DNA of 64,000 nucleotides from Auanema rhodensis (Eukaryota; Nematoda; Chromadorea; Rhabditida; Rhabditidae), in contig OZ059898.1 in assembly GCA_964057225.1 (NCBI GenBank), positions 18,081,267 to 18,145,266 of the forward strand, read 5' to 3'. Position numbers and translations under genes: made by a program. Shown one piece after another: positions 24,868-40,100 of the stretch (its first letter is position 1; every line of letters starts with the position of its first letter). The notes below the pieces were generated by a model. It was not told where the DNA came from. It made no database searches and saw only the letters and a program-made list of their open reading frames with translations.

Positions 24868-27800
24868 GGAAGCAATGTTGAGTGTACATGGAAACTCAAC
24901 ATACACTAATGCATCATTTTTCAAACGATCATAACTAATTTTTGTATTAAGCGTTTCTCAAAGTAGTATAGTGCATTCGATGCGGATTTTTAAGCTGCGT
25001 CGATCTGTGTTATCAGATTTGCGCTAGCTTAAAAATGCACCGAGATATCAACTGATATAAGTTCACACTTATATCCTCGATTTTCACCCTGAAGAATTAA
25101 TTTTTTTGTTGAAAAACATTGTCCATCGTGTTTGCCTTGAAAAAAGGAATCTAAAAACATCTACTTTTTGCTAAATTATTTTGAAATTTTTTGAAAAAAT
25201 TTTTGTCAAAATGTTTTTGGAAGCAATGTTGAGTGTACATGGAAACTCAACATACACTAATGCATCATTTTTCAAACGATCATAACTAATTTTTGTATTA
25301 AGCGTTTCTCAAAGTAGTATAGTGCATTCGATGCGGATTTTTAAGCTGCGTCGATCTGTGTTATCAGATTTGCGCTAGCTTAAAAATGCACCGAGATATC
25401 AACTGATATAAGTTCACACTTATATCCTCGATTTTCACCCTGAAGAATTAATTTTTTTGTTGAATAACATTGTCCATCGTGTTTGCCTTGAAAAAAGGAA
25501 TCTAAAAACATCTACTTTTTGCTAAATTATTTTGAAATTTTTTGAAAAAATTTTTGTCAAAATGTTTTTGGAAGCAATGTTGAGTGTACATGGAAACTCA
25601 ACATACACTAATGCATCATTTTTCAAACGATCATAACTAATTTTTGTATTAAGCGTTTCTCAAAGTAGTATAGTGCATTCGATGCGGATTTTTAAGCTGC
25701 GTCGATCTGTGTTATCAGATCTGCGCTAGCTTAAAAATGCACCGAGATATCAACTGATATAAGTTCACACTTATTTCCTCGATTTTCACCCTGAAGAATT
25801 AATTTTTTCGTTGAATAACATTGTCCATCGTCTTTGCCTTGAAAAAAGGAATCTAAAAACATCTACTTTTTGCTAAATTATTTTGAAATTTTTTGAAAAA
25901 ATTTTTGTCAAAATGTTTTTGGAAGCAATGTTGAGTGTACATGGAAACTCAACATACACTAATGCATCATTTTTCAAACGATCATAACTAATTTTTGTAT
26001 TAAGCGTTTCTCAAAGTAGTATAGTGCATTCGATGCGGATTTTTAAGCTGCGTCGATCTGTGTTATCAGATTTGCGCTAGCTTAAAAATGCACCGAGATA
26101 TCAACTGATATAAGTTCACACTTATATCCTCGATTTTCACCCTGAAGAATTAATTTTTTTGTTGAAAAACATTGTCCATCGTGTTTGCCTTGAAAAAAGG
26201 AATCTAAAAACATCTACTTTTTGCTAAATTATTTTGAAATTTTTTGAAAAAATTTTTGTCAAAATGTTTTTGGAAGCAATGTTGAGTGTACATGGAAACT
26301 CAACATACACTAATGCATCATTTTTCAAACGATCATAACTAATTTTTGTATTAAGCGTTTCTCAAAGTAGTATAGTGCATTCGATGCGGATTTTTAAGCT
26401 GCGTCGATCTGTGTTATCAGATTTGCGCTAGCTTAAAAATGCACCGAGATATCAACTGATATAAGTTCACACTTATATCCTCGATTTTCACCCTGAAGAA
26501 TTAATTTTTTTGTTGAATAACATTGTCCATCGTGTTTGCCTTGAAAAAAGGAATCTAAAAACATCTACTTTTTGCTAAATTATTTTGAAATTTTTTGAAA
26601 AAATTTTTGTCAAAATGTTTTTGGAAGCAATGTTGAGTGTACATGGAAACTCAACATACACTAATGCATCATTTTTCAAACGATCATAACTAATTTTTGT
26701 ATTAAGCGTTTCTCAAAGTAGTATAGTGCATTCGATGCGGATTTTTAAGCTGCGTCGATCTGTGTTATCAGATCTGCGCTAGCTTAAAAATGCACCGAGA
26801 TATCAACTGATATAAGTTCACACTTATTTCCTCGATTTTCACCCTGAAGAATTAATTTTTTCGTTGAATAACATTGTCCATCGTCTTTGCCTTGAAAAAA
26901 GGAATCTAAAAACATCTACTTTCTGCTAAATTATTTTGAAATTTTTTGAAAAAATTTTTGTCAAAATGTTTTTGGAAGCAATGTTGAGTGTACATGGAAA
27001 CTCAACATACACTAATGCATCATTTTTCAAACGATCATAACTAATTTTTGTATTAAGCGTTTCTCAAAGTAGTATAGTGCATTCGATGCGGATTTTTAAG
27101 CTGCGTCGATCTGTGTTATCAGATCTGCGCTAGCTTAAAAATGCACCGAGATATCAACTGATATAAGTTCACACTTATTTCCTCGATTTTCACCCTGAAG
27201 AATTAATTTTTTCGTTGAATAACATTGTCCATCGTCTTTGCCTTGAAAAAAGGAATCTAAAAACATCTACTTTTTGCTAAATTATTTTGAAATTTTTTGA
27301 AAAAATTTTTGTCAAAATGTTTTTGGAAGCAATGTTGAGTGTACATGGAAACTCAACATACACTAATGCATCATTTTTCAAACGATCATAACTAATTTTT
27401 GTATTAAGCGTTTCTCAAAGTAGTATAGTGCATTCGATGCGGATTTTTAAGCTGCGTCGATCTGTGTTATCAGATTTGCGCTAGCTTAAAAATGCACCGA
27501 GATATCAACTGATATAAGTTCACACTTATATCCTCGATTTTCACCCTGAAGAATTAATTTTTTTGTTGAAAAACATTGTCCATCGTGTTTGCCTTGAAAA
27601 AAGGAATCTAAAAACATCTACTTTTTGCTAAATTATTTTGAAATTTTTTGAAAAAATTTTTGTCAAAATGTTTTTGGAAGCAATGTTGAGTGTACATGGA
27701 AACTCAACATACACTAATGCATCATTTTTCAAACGATCATAACTAATTTTTGTATTAAGCGTTTCTCAAAGTAGTATAGTGCATTCGATGCGGATTTTTA

Positions 27801-28377
27801 AGCTGCGTCGATCTGTGTTATCAGATTTGCGCTAGCTTAAAAATGCACCGAGATATCAACTGATATAAGTTCACACTTATATCCTCGATTTTCACCCTGA
27901 AGAATTAATTTTTTTGTTGAATAACATTGTCCATCGTGTTTGCCTTGAAAAAAGGAATCTAAAAACATCTACTTTTTGCTAAATTATTTTGAAATTTTTT
28001 GAAAAAATTTTTGTCAAAATGTTTTTGGAAGCAATGTTGAGTGTACATGGAAACTCAACATACACTAATGCATCATTTTTCAAACGATCATAACTAATTT
28101 TTGTATTAAGCGTTTCTCAAAGTAGTTTAGTGCATTCGATGCGGATTTTTAAGCTGCGTCGATCTGTGTTATCAGATCTGCGCTAGCTTAAAAATGCACC
28201 GAGATATCAACTGATATAAGTTCACACTTATTTCCTCGATTTTCACCCTGAAGAATTAATTTTTTCGTTGAATAACATTGTCCATCGTCTTTGCCTTGAA
28301 AAAAGGAATCTAAAAACATCTACTTTCTGCTAAATTATTTTGAAATTTTTTGAAAAAATTTTTGTCAAAATGTTTTT
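24868..28377. repeat. All-P trimer HOR, three copies with one extra monomer
   Basis: The unit is P with TTATATCC and GAAAAAC, then P with TTATATCC and GAATAAC, then P with CAGATCTG and TTATTTCC. Copies start at 24868, 25921 and 27325. The second copy is followed by an additional CAGATCTG monomer at 26974. The marker TACTTTCTGC appears near 26930 and 28325 and, in another HOR, near 29026. This is the longest run of a single class (10 monomers) in the window. Confidence 0.83.
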
Positions 28378-31300
28378 GGAAGCAATGTTGAGTGTACATG
28401 GAAACTCAACATACACTAATGCATCATTTTTCAAACGATCATAACTAATTTTTGTATAAAGCGTTTTTCAATGTAGTATAGTGCATTCGATGCGGATTTT
28501 TAAGCTGCGTCGATCTGTGTTATCAGATTTGCGCTAGCTTAAAAATGCACCGAGATATCAACTGATATAAGTTCACACTTATTTCCTCGATTTTCACCCT
28601 GAAGAATTAATTTTTTCGTTGAATAACATTGTCCATCGTCTTTGCCTTGAAAAAAGGAATCTAAAAACATCTTCTTTTTGCTAAATTATCTTGAAATTTT
28701 TTGAAAAAATTTTTGTCAAAATGTTTTTGGAAGCAATGTTGAGTGTACATGGAAACTCAACATACACTAATGCATCATTTTTCAAACGATCATAACTAAT
28801 TTTTGTATTAAGCGTTTCTCAAAGTAGTATAGTGCATTCGATGCGGATTTTTAAGCTGCGTCGATCTGTGTTATCAGATCTGCGCTAGCTTAAAAATGCA
28901 CCGAGATATCAACTGATATAAGTTCACACTTATTTCCTCGATTTTCACCCTGAAGAATTAATTTTTTCGTTGAATAACATTGTCCATCGTCTTTGCCTTG
29001 AAAAAAGAAATCTAAAAACATCTACTTTCTGCTAAATTATTTTGAAATTTTTTGGAAAAATTTTTGTCAAAATGTTTTTGGAAGCAATGTTGAGTGTACA
29101 TGGAAACTCAACATACACTAATGCATCATTTTTCAAACGATCATAACTAATTTTTGTATAAAGCGTTTTTCAATGTAGTATAGTGCATTCGATGCGGATT
29201 TTTAAGCTGCGTCGATCTGTGTTATCAGATTTGCGCTAGCTTAAAAATGCACCGAGATATCAACTGATATAAGTTCACACTTATTTCCTCGATTTTCACC
29301 CTGAAGAATTAATTTTTTCGTTGAATAACATTGTCCATCGTCTTTGCCTTGAAAAAAGGAATCTAAAAACATCTTCTTTTTGCTAAATTATCTTGAAATT
29401 GTTTGAAAAAATTTTTGTCAAAATGTTTTTGGAAGCAATGTTGAGTGTACATGGAAACTCAACATACACTAATGCATCATTTTTCAAACGATCATAACTA
29501 ATTTTTGTATAAAGCGTTTTTCAATGTAGTATAGTGCATTCGATGCGGATTTTTAAGCTGCGTCGATCTGTGTTATCAGATTTGCGCTAGCTTAAAAATG
29601 CACCGAGATATCAACTGATATAAGTTCACACTTATTTCCTCGATTTTCACCCTGAAGAATTAATTTTTTCGTTGAATAACATTGTCCATCGTCTTTGCCT
29701 TGAAAAAAGGAATCTAAAAACATCTACTTTTTGCTAAATTATTTTGAAATTTTTTGAAAAAATTTTTGTCAAAATGTTTTTGGAAGCAATGTTGAGTGTA
29801 CATGGAAACTCAACATACACTAATGCATCATTTTTCAAACGATCATAACTAATTTTTGTATTAAGCGTTTCTCAAAGTAGTATAGTGCATTCGATGCGGA
29901 TTTTTAAGCTGCGTCGATCTGTGTTATCAGATTTGCGCTAGCTTAAAAATGCACCGAGATATCAACTGATATAAGTTCACACTTATTTCCTTGATTTTCA
30001 CCCTGAAGAATTAATTTTTTCGTTGAATAACATTGTCCATCGTCTTTGCCTTGAAAAAAGGAATCTAAAAACATCTACTTTTTGCTAAATTATTTTGAAA
30101 TTTTTTGAAAAAATTTTTGTCAAAATGTTTTTGGAAGCAATGTTGAGTGTACATGGAAACTCAACATACACTAATGCATCATTTTTCAAACGATCATAAC
30201 TAATTTTTGTATTGAGCGTTTCTCAAAGTAGTATAGTGCATTCGATGCGGATTTTTAAGCTGCGTCGATCTGTGTTATCAGATCTGCGCTAGCTTAAAAA
30301 TGCACCGAGATATCAACTGATATAAGTTCACACTTATTTCCTCGATTTTCACCCTGAAGAATTAATTTTTTCGTTGAATAACATTGTCCATCGTCTTTGC
30401 CTTGAAAAAAGGAATCTAAAAACATCTACTTTTTGCTAAATTATTTTGAAATTTTTTGAAAAAATTTTTGTCAAAATGTTTTTGGAAGCAATGTTGAGTG
30501 TACATGGAAACTCAACATACACTAATGCATCATTTTTCAAACGATCATAACTAATTTTTGTATAAAGCGTTTTTCAATGTAGTATAGTGCATTCGATGCG
30601 GATTTTTAAGCTGCGTCGATCTGTGTTATCAGATTTGCGCTAGCTTAAAAATGCACCGAGATATCAACTGATATAAGTTCACACTTATTTCCTCGATTTT
30701 CACCCTGAAGAATTAATTTTTTCGTTGAATAACATTGTCCATCGTCTTTGCCTTGAAAAAAGGAATCTAAAAACATCTTCTTTTTGCTAAATTATCTTGA
30801 AATTTTTTGAAAAAATTTTTGTCAAAATGTTTTTGGAAGCAATGTTGAGTGTACATGGAAACTCAACATACACTAATGCATCATTTTTCAAACGATCATA
30901 ACTAATTTTTGTATAAAGCGTTTTTCAATGTAGTATAGTGCATTCGATGCAGATTTTTAAGCTGCGTCGATCTGTGTTATCAGATTTGCGCTAGCTTAAA
31001 AATGCACCGAGATATCAACTGATATAAGTTTACACTTATTTCCTCGATTTTCACCCTGAAGAATTAATTTTTTCGTTGAATAACATTGTCCATCGTCTTT
31101 GCCTTGAAAAAAGGAATCTAAAAACATCTACTTTTTGCTAAATTATTTTGAAATTTTTTGAAAAAATTTTTGTCAAAATGTTTTTGGAAGCAATGTTGAG
31201 TGTACATGGAAACTCAACATACACTAATGCATCATTTTTCAAACGATCATAACTAATTTTTGTATTAAGCGTTTCTCAAAGTAGTATAGTGCATTCGATG

Positions 31301-34300
31301 CGGATTTTTAAGCTGCGTCGATCTGTGTTATCAGATCTGCGCTAGCTTAAAAATGCACCGAGATATCAACTGATATAAGTTCACACTTATTTCCTCGATT
31401 TTCACCCTGAAGAATTAATTTTTTCGTTGAATAACATTGTCCATCGTCTTTGCCTTGAAAAAAGGAATCTAAAAACATCTACTTTTTGCTAAATTATTTT
31501 GAAATTTTTTGAAAAAATTTTTGTCAAAATGTTTTTGGAAGCAATGTTGAGTGTACATGGAAACTCAACATACACTAATGCATCATTTTTCAAACGATCA
31601 TAACTAATTTTTGTATAAAGCGTTTTTCAATGTAGTATAGTGCATTCGATGCGGATTTTTAAGCTGCGTCGATCTGTGTTATCAGATTTGCGCTAGCTTA
31701 AAAATGCACCGAGATATCAACTGATATAAGTTCACACTTATTTCCTCGATTTTCACCCTGAAGAATTAATTTTTTCGTTGAATAACATTGTCCATCGTCT
31801 TTGCCTTGAAAAAAGGAATCTAAAAACATCTTCTTTTTGCTAAATTATCTTGAAATTTTTTGAAAAAATTTTTGTCAAAATGTTTTTGGAAGCAATGTTG
31901 AGTGTACATGGAAACTCAACATACACTAATGCATCATTTTTCAAACGATCATAACTAATTTTTGTATAAAGCGTTTTTCAATGTAGTATAGTGCATTCGA
32001 TGCAGATTTTTAAGCTGCGTCGATCTGTGTTATCAGATTTGCGCTAGCTTAAAAATGCACCGAGATATCAACTGATATAAGTTCACACTTATTTCCTCGA
32101 TTTTCACCCTGAAGAATTAATTTTTTCGTTGAATAACATTGTCCATCGTCTTTGCCTTGAAAAAAGGAATCTAAAAACATCTACTTTTTGCTAAATTATT
32201 TTGAAATTTTTTGAAAAAATTTTTGTCAAAATGTTTTTGGAAGCAATGTTGAGTGTACATGGAAACTCAACATACACTAATGCATCATTTTTCAAACGAT
32301 CATAACTAATTTTTGTATTAAGCGTTTCTCAAAGTAGTATAGTGCATTCGATGCGGATTTTTAAGCTGCGTCGATCTGTGTTATCAGATCTGCGCTAGCT
32401 TAAAAATGCACCGAGATATCAACTGATATAAGTTCACACTTATTTCCTCGATTTTCACCCTGAAGAATTAATTTTTTCGTTGAATAACATTGTCCATCGT
32501 CTTTGCCTTGAAAAAAGGAATCTAAAAACATCTACTTTTTGCTAAATTATTTTGAAATTTTTTGAAAAAATTTTTGTCAAAATGTTTTTGGAAGCAATGT
32601 TGAGTGTACATGGAAACTCAACATACACTAATGCATCATTTTTCAAACGATCATAACTAATTTTTGTATAAAGCGTTTTTCAATGTAGTATAGTGCATTC
32701 GATGCGGATTTTTAAGCTGCGTCGATCTGTGTTATCAGATTTGCGCTAGCTTAAAAATGCACCGAGATATCAACTGATATAAGTTCACACTTATTTCCTC
32801 GATTTTCACCCTGAAGAATTAATTTTTTCGTTGAATAACATTGTCCATCGTCTTTGCCTTGAAAAAAGGAATCTAAAAACATCTTCTTTTTGCTAAATTA
32901 TCTTGAAATTTTTTGAAAAAATTTTTGTCAAAATGTTTTTGGAAGCAATGTTGAGTGTACATGGAAACTCAACATACACTAATGCATCATTTTTCAAACG
33001 ATCATAACTAATTTTTGTATTAAGCGTTTCTCAAAGTAGTATAGTGCATTCGATGCGGATTTTTAAGCTGCGTCGATCTGTGTTATCAGATCTGCGCTAG
33101 CTTAAAAATGCACCGAGATATCAACTGATATAAGTTCACACTTATTTCCTCGATTTTCACCCTGAAGAATTAATTTTTTCGTTGAATAACATTGTCCATC
33201 GTCTTTGCCTTGAAAAAAGGAATCTAAAAACATCTACTTTTTGCTAAATTATTTTGAAATTTTTTGAAAAAATTTTTGTCAAAATGTTTTTGGAAGCAAT
33301 GTTGAGTGTACATGGAAACTCAACATACACTAATGCATCATTTTTCAAACGATCATAACTAATTTTTGTATTAAGCGTTTCTCAAAGTAGTATAGTGCAT
33401 TCGATGCGGATTTTTAAGCTGCGTCGATCTGTGTTATCAGATCTGCGCTAGCTTAAAAATGCACCGAGATATCAACTGATATAAGTTCACACTTATTTCC
33501 TCGATTTTCACCCTGAAGAATTAATTTTTTCGTTGAATAACATTGTCCATGGTCTTTGCCTTGAAAAAAGGAATCTAAAAACATCTACTTTTTGCTAAAT
33601 TATTTTGAAATTTTTTGAAAAAATTTTTGTCAAAATGTTTTTGGAAGCAATGTTGAGTGTACATGGAAACTCAACATACACTAATGCATCATTTTTCAAA
33701 CGATCATAACTAATTTTTGTATAAAGCGTTTTTCAATGTAGTATAGTGCATTCGATGCGGATTTTTAAGCTGCGTCGATCTGTGTTATCAGATTTGCGCT
33801 AGCTTAAAAATGCACCGAGATATCAACTGATATAAGTTCACACTTATTTCCTCGATTTTCACCCTGAAGAATTAATTTTTTCGTTGAATAACATTGTCCA
33901 TCGTCTTTGCCTTGAAAAAAGGAATCTAAAAACATCTACTTTTTGCTAAATTATTTCGAAATTTTTTGAAAAAATTTTTGTCAAAATGTTTTTGGAAGCA
34001 ATGTTGAGTGTACATGGAAACTCAACATACACTAATGCATCATTTTTCAAACGATCATAACTAATTTTTGTATTAAGCGTTTCTCAAAGTAGTATAGTGC
34101 ATTCGATGCGGATTTTTAAGCTGCGTCGATCTGTGTTATCAGATCTGCGCTAGCTTAAAAATGCACCGAGATATCAACTGATATAAGTTCACACTTATTT
34201 CCTCGATTTTCACCCTGAAGAATTAATTTTTTCGTTGAATAACATTGTCCATCGTCTTTGCCTTGAAAAAAGGAATCTAAAAACATCTACTTTTTGCTAA

Positions 34301-36449
34301 ATTATTTCGAAATTTTTTGAAAAAATTTTTGTCAAAATGTTTTTGGAAGCAATGTTGAGTGTACATGGAAACTCAACATACACTAATGCATCATTTTTCA
34401 AACGATCATAACTAATTTTTGTATTAAGCGTTTCTCAAAGTAGTATAGTGCATTCGATGCGGATTTTTAAGCTGCGTCGATCTGTGTTATCAGATCTGCG
34501 CTAGCTTAAAAATGCACCGAGATATCAACTGATATAAGTTCACACTTATTTCCTCGATTTTCACCCTGAAGAATTAATTTTTTCGTTGAATAACATTGTC
34601 CATCGTCTTTGCCTTGAAAAAAGGAATCTAAAAACATTTCTGTTTGCTAAATTATCTTGAAATTTTTTGAAAAAATTTTTGTCAAAATGTTTTTGGAAGC
34701 AATGTTGAGTGTACATGGAAACTCAACATACACTAATGCATCATTTTTCAAACGATCATAACTAATTTTTGTATAAAGCGTTTTTCAATGTAGTATAGTG
34801 CATTCGATGCAGATTTTTAAGCTGCGTCGATCTGTGTTATCAGATTTGCGCTAGCTTAAAAATGCACCGAGATATCAACTGATATATGTTCACACTTATT
34901 TCCTCGATTTTCACCCTGAAGAATTAATTTTTTCGTTGAATAACATTGTCCATCGTCTTTGCCTTGAAAAAAGGAATCTAAAAACATCTACTTTTTGCTA
35001 AATTATTTCGAAATTTTTTGAAAAAATTTTTGTCAAAATGTTTTTGGAAGCAATGTTGAGTGTACATGGAAACTCAACATACACTAATGCATCATTTTTC
35101 AAACGATCATAACTAATTTTTGTATTAAGCGTTTCTCAAAGTAGTATAGTGCATTCGATGCGGATTTTTAAGCTGCGTCGATCTGTGTTATCAGATCTGC
35201 GCTAGCTTAAAAATGCACCGAGATATCAACTGATATAAGTTCACACTTATTTCCTCGATTTTCACCCTGAAGAATTAATTTTTTCGTTGAATAACATTGT
35301 CCATCGTCTTTGCCTTGAAAAAAGGAATCTAAAAACATCTACTTTTTGCTAAATTATTTTGAAATTTTTTGAAAAAATTTTTGTCAAAATGTTTTTGGAA
35401 GCAATGTTGAGTGTACATGGAAACTCAACATACACTAATGCATCATTTTTCAAACGATCATAACTAATTTTTGTATAAAGCGTTTTTCAATGTAGTATAG
35501 TGCATTCGATGCGGATTTTTAAGCTGCGTCGATCTGTGTTATCAGATTTGCGCTAGCTTAAAAATGCACCGAGATATCAACTGATATAAGTTCACACTTA
35601 TTTCCTCGATTTTCACCCTGAAGAATTAATTTTTTCGTTGAATAACATTGTCCATCGTCTTTGCCTTGAAAAAAGGAATCTAAAAACATCTACTTTTTGC
35701 TAAATTATTTTGAAATTTTTTGAAAAAATTTTTGTCAAAATGTTTTTGGAAGCAATGTTGAGTGTACATGGAAACTCAACATACACTAATGCATCATTTT
35801 TCAAACGATCATAACTAATTTTTGTATTAAGCGTTTCTCAAAGTAGTATAGTGCATTCGATGCGGATTTTTAAGCTGCGTCGATCTGTGTTATCAGATCT
35901 GCGCTAGCTTAAAAATGCACCGAGATATCAACTGATATAAGTTCACACTTATTTCCTCGATTTTCACCCTGAAGAATTAATTTTTTCGTTGAATAACATT
36001 GTCCATCGTCTTTGCCTTGAAAAAAGGAATCTAAAAACATCTACTTTTTGCTAAATTATTTTGAAATTTTTTGAAAAAATTTTTGTCAAAATGTTTTTGG
36101 AAGCAATGTTGAGTGTACATGGAAACTCAACATACACTAATGCATCATTTTTCAAACGATCATAACTAATTTTTGTATAAAGCGTTTTTCAATGTAGTAT
36201 AGTGCATTCGATGCGGATTTTTAAGCTGCGTCGATCTGTGTTATCAGATTTGCGCTAGCTTAAAAATGCACCGAGATATCAACTGATATAAGTTCACACT
36301 TATTTCCTCGATTTTCACCCTGAAGAATTAATTTTTTCGTTGAATAATATTGTCCATCGTCTTTGCCTTGAAAAAAGGAATCTAAAAACATCTACTTTTT
36401 GCTAAATTATTTTGAAATTTTTTGAAAAAATTTTTGTCAAAATGTTTTT
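28378..36449. repeat. P/S HOR region, trimers passing into dimers
   Basis: Only P and S monomers occur here (23 copies). P-S-S trimers start at 30133 and 31186; each has an S copy with ATCTTCT and TTATCTTGAA followed by an S copy with GATGCAGATTT (30951 and 32004, 1053 bp apart; also 34811). From 32239 the region is mainly P-S pairs and P-P pairs. A TTATTTCGAA marker is seen in monomers at 33643, 33994 and 34694. A 1-bp deletion with local changes lies at about 34636. No 7-A monomer occurs anywhere in this block, unlike the regions on both sides. Confidence 0.83.
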
Positions 36450-37152
36450 GGAAGCAATGTTGAGTGTACATGGAAACTCAACATACACTAATGCATCATT
36501 TTTCAAACGATCATAACTAATTTTTGTATTAAGCGTTTCTCAAAGTAGTATAGTGCATTCGATGCGGATTTTTAAGCTGCGTCGATCTGTGTTATCAGAT
36601 TTGCGCTAGCTTAAAAATGCACCGAGATATCAACTGATATAAGTTCACACTTATTTCCTCGATTTTCACCCTGAAGAATTAATTTTTTCGTTGAATAACA
36701 TTGTCCATCGTCTTTGCCTTGAAAAAAGGAATCTAAAAACATCTTCTTTTTGCTAAATTATTTTGAAATTTTTTGAAAAAAATTTTTGTCAAAATGTTTT
36801 TGGAAGCAATGTTGAGTGTACATGGAAACTCAACATACACTAATGCATCATTTTTCAAACGATCATAACTAATTTTTGTATAAAGCGTTTCTCAATGTAG
36901 TATAGTGCATTCGATGCGGATTTTTAAGCTGCGTCGATCTGTATTATCAGATTTGCGCTAGCTTAAAAATGCACCGAGATATCAACTGATATAAGTTCAC
37001 ACTTATATCCTCGATTTTCACCCTGAAGAATTAATTTTTTTGTTGAATAACATTGTCCATCGTCTTTGCCTTGAAAAAAGGAATCTAAAAACATCTACTT
37101 TTTGCTAAATTATTTTGAAATTTTTTGAAAAAATTTTTGTCAAAATGTTTTT

Positions 37153-40100
37153 GGAAGCAATGTTGAGTGTACATGGAAACTCAACATACACTAATGCATC
37201 ATTTTTCAAACGATCATAACTAATTTTTGTATTAAGCGTTTCTCAATGTAGTATAGTGCATTCGATGCGGATTTTTAAGCAGCGTCGATCTGTGTTATCA
37301 GATTTGCGCTAGCTTAAAAATGCACCGAGATATCAACTGAAATAAGTTCACACTTATATCCTCGATTTTCACCCTGAAGAATTAATTTTTTTGTTGAAAA
37401 ACATTGTCCATCGTGTTTGCCTTGAAAAAAGGAATCTAAAAACATCTACTTTTTGCTAAATTATTTTGAAATTTTTTGAAAAAATTTTTGTCAAAATGTT
37501 TTTGGAAGCAATGTTGAGTGTACATGGAAACTCAACATACACTAATGCATCATTTTTCAAACGATCATAACTAATTTTTGTATTAAGCGTTTCTCAAAGT
37601 AGTATAGTGCATTCGATGCGGATTTTTAAGCTGCGTCGATCTGTGTTATCAGATTTGCGCTAGCTTAAAAATGCACCGAGATATCAACTGATATAAGTTC
37701 ACACTTATATCCTCGATTTTCACCCTGAAGAATTAATTTTTTTGTTGAATAACATTGTCCATCGTCTTTGCCTTGAAAAAAGGAATCTAAAAACATCTAC
37801 TTTTTGCTAAATTATTTTGAAATTTTTTGAAAAAATTTTTGTCAAAATGTTTTTGGAAGCAATGTTGAGTGTACATGGAAACTCAACATACACTAATGCA
37901 TCATTTTTCAAACGATCATAACTAATTTTTGTATAAAGCGTTTCTCAATGTAGTATAGTGCATTCGATGCGGATTTTTAAGCTGCGTCGATCTGTGTTAT
38001 CAGATTTGCGCTAGCTTAAAAATGCACCGAGATATCAACTGATATAAGTTCACACTTATATCCTCGATTTTCACCCTGAAGAATTAATTTTTTCGTTGAA
38101 AAACATTTTCCATCGTGTTTGCCTTGAAAAAAGGAATCTAAAAACATCTACTTTTTGCTAAATTATTTTGAAATTTTTCGAAAAAATTTTTGTCAAAATG
38201 TTTTTGGAAGCAATGTTGAGTGTACATGGAAACTCAACATACACTAATGCATCATTTTTCAAACGATCATAACTAATTTTTGTATTAAGCGTTTCTCAAA
38301 GTAGTATAGTGCATTCGATGCGGATTTTTAAGCTGCGTCGATCTGTGTTATCAGATTTGCGCTAGCTTAAAAATGCACCGAGATATCAACTGATATAAGT
38401 TCACACTTATTTCCTCGATTTTCACCCTGAAGAATTAATTTTTTCGTTGAATAACATTGTCCATCGTCTTTGCCTTGAAAAAAGGAATCTAAAAACATCT
38501 TCTTTTTGCTAAATTATTTTGAAATTTTTTGAAAAAAATTTTTGTCAAAATGTTTTTGGAAGCAATGTTGAGTGTACATGGAAACTCAACATACACTAAT
38601 GCATCATTTTTCAAACGATCATAACTAATTTTTGTATAAAGCGTTTCTCAATGTAGTATAGTGCATTCGATGCGGATTTTTAAGCTGCGTCGATCTGTAT
38701 TATCAGATTTGCGCTAGCTTAAAAATGCACCGAGATATCAACTGATATAAGTTCACACTTATATCCTCGATTTTCACCCTGAAGAATTAATTTTTTTGTT
38801 GAATAACATTGTCCATCGTCTTTGCCTTGAAAAAAGGAATCTAAAAACATCTACTTTTTGCTAAATTATTTTGAAATTTTTTGAAAAAATTTTTGTCAAA
38901 ATGTTTTTGGAAGCAATGTTGAGTGTACATGGAAACTCAACATACACTAATGCATCATTTTTCAAACGATCATAACTAATTTTTGTATTAAGCGTTTCTC
39001 AATGTAGTATAGTGCATTCGATGCGGATTTTTAAGCAGCGTCGATCTGTGTTATCAGATTTGCGCTAGCTTAAAAATGCACCGAGATATCAACTGAAATA
39101 AGTTCACACTTATATCCTCGATTTTCACCCTGAAGAATTAATTTTTTTGTTGAAAAACATTGTCCATCGTGTTTGCCTTGAAAAAAGGAATCTAAAAACA
39201 TCTACTTTTTGCTAAATTATTTTGAAATTTTTTGAAAAAATTTTTGTCAAAATGTTTTTGGAAGCAATGTTGAGTGTACATGGAAACTCAACATACACTA
39301 ATGCATCATTTTTCAAACGATCATAACTAATTTTTGTATTAAGCGTTTCTCAAAGTAGTATAGTGCATTCGATGCGGATTTTTAAGCTGCGTCGATCTGT
39401 GTTATCAGATTTGCGCTAGCTTAAAAATGCACCGAGATATCAACTGATATAAGTTCACACTTATATCCTCGATTTTCACCCTGAAGAATTAATTTTTTTG
39501 TTGAATAACATTGTCCATCGTCTTTGCCTTGAAAAAAGGAATCTAAAAACATCTACTTTTTGCTAAATTATTCTGAAATTTTTTGAAAAAATTTTTGTCA
39601 AAATGTTTTTGGAAGCAATGTTGAGTGTACATGGAAACTCAACATACACTAATGCATCATTTTTCAAACGATCATAACTAATTTTTGTATAAAGCGTTTC
39701 TCAATGTAGTATAGTGCATTCGATGCGGATTTTTAAGCTGCGTCGATCTGTGTTATCAGATTTGCGCTAGCTTAAAAATGCACCGAGATATCAACTGATA
39801 TAAGTTCACACTTATATCCTCGATTTTCACCCTGAAGAATTAATTTTTTCGTTGAAAAACATTTTCCATCGTGTTTGCCTTGAAAAAAGGAATCTAAAAA
39901 CATCTACTTTTTGCTAAATTATTTTGAAATTTTTCGAAAAAATTTTTGTCAAAATGTTTTTGGAAGCAATGTTGAGTGTACATGGAAACTCAACATACAC
40001 TAATGCATCATTTTTCAAACGATCATAACTAATTTTTGTATTAAGCGGTTCTCAATGTAGTATAGTGCATTCGATGCGGATTTTTAAGCTGCGTCGATCT

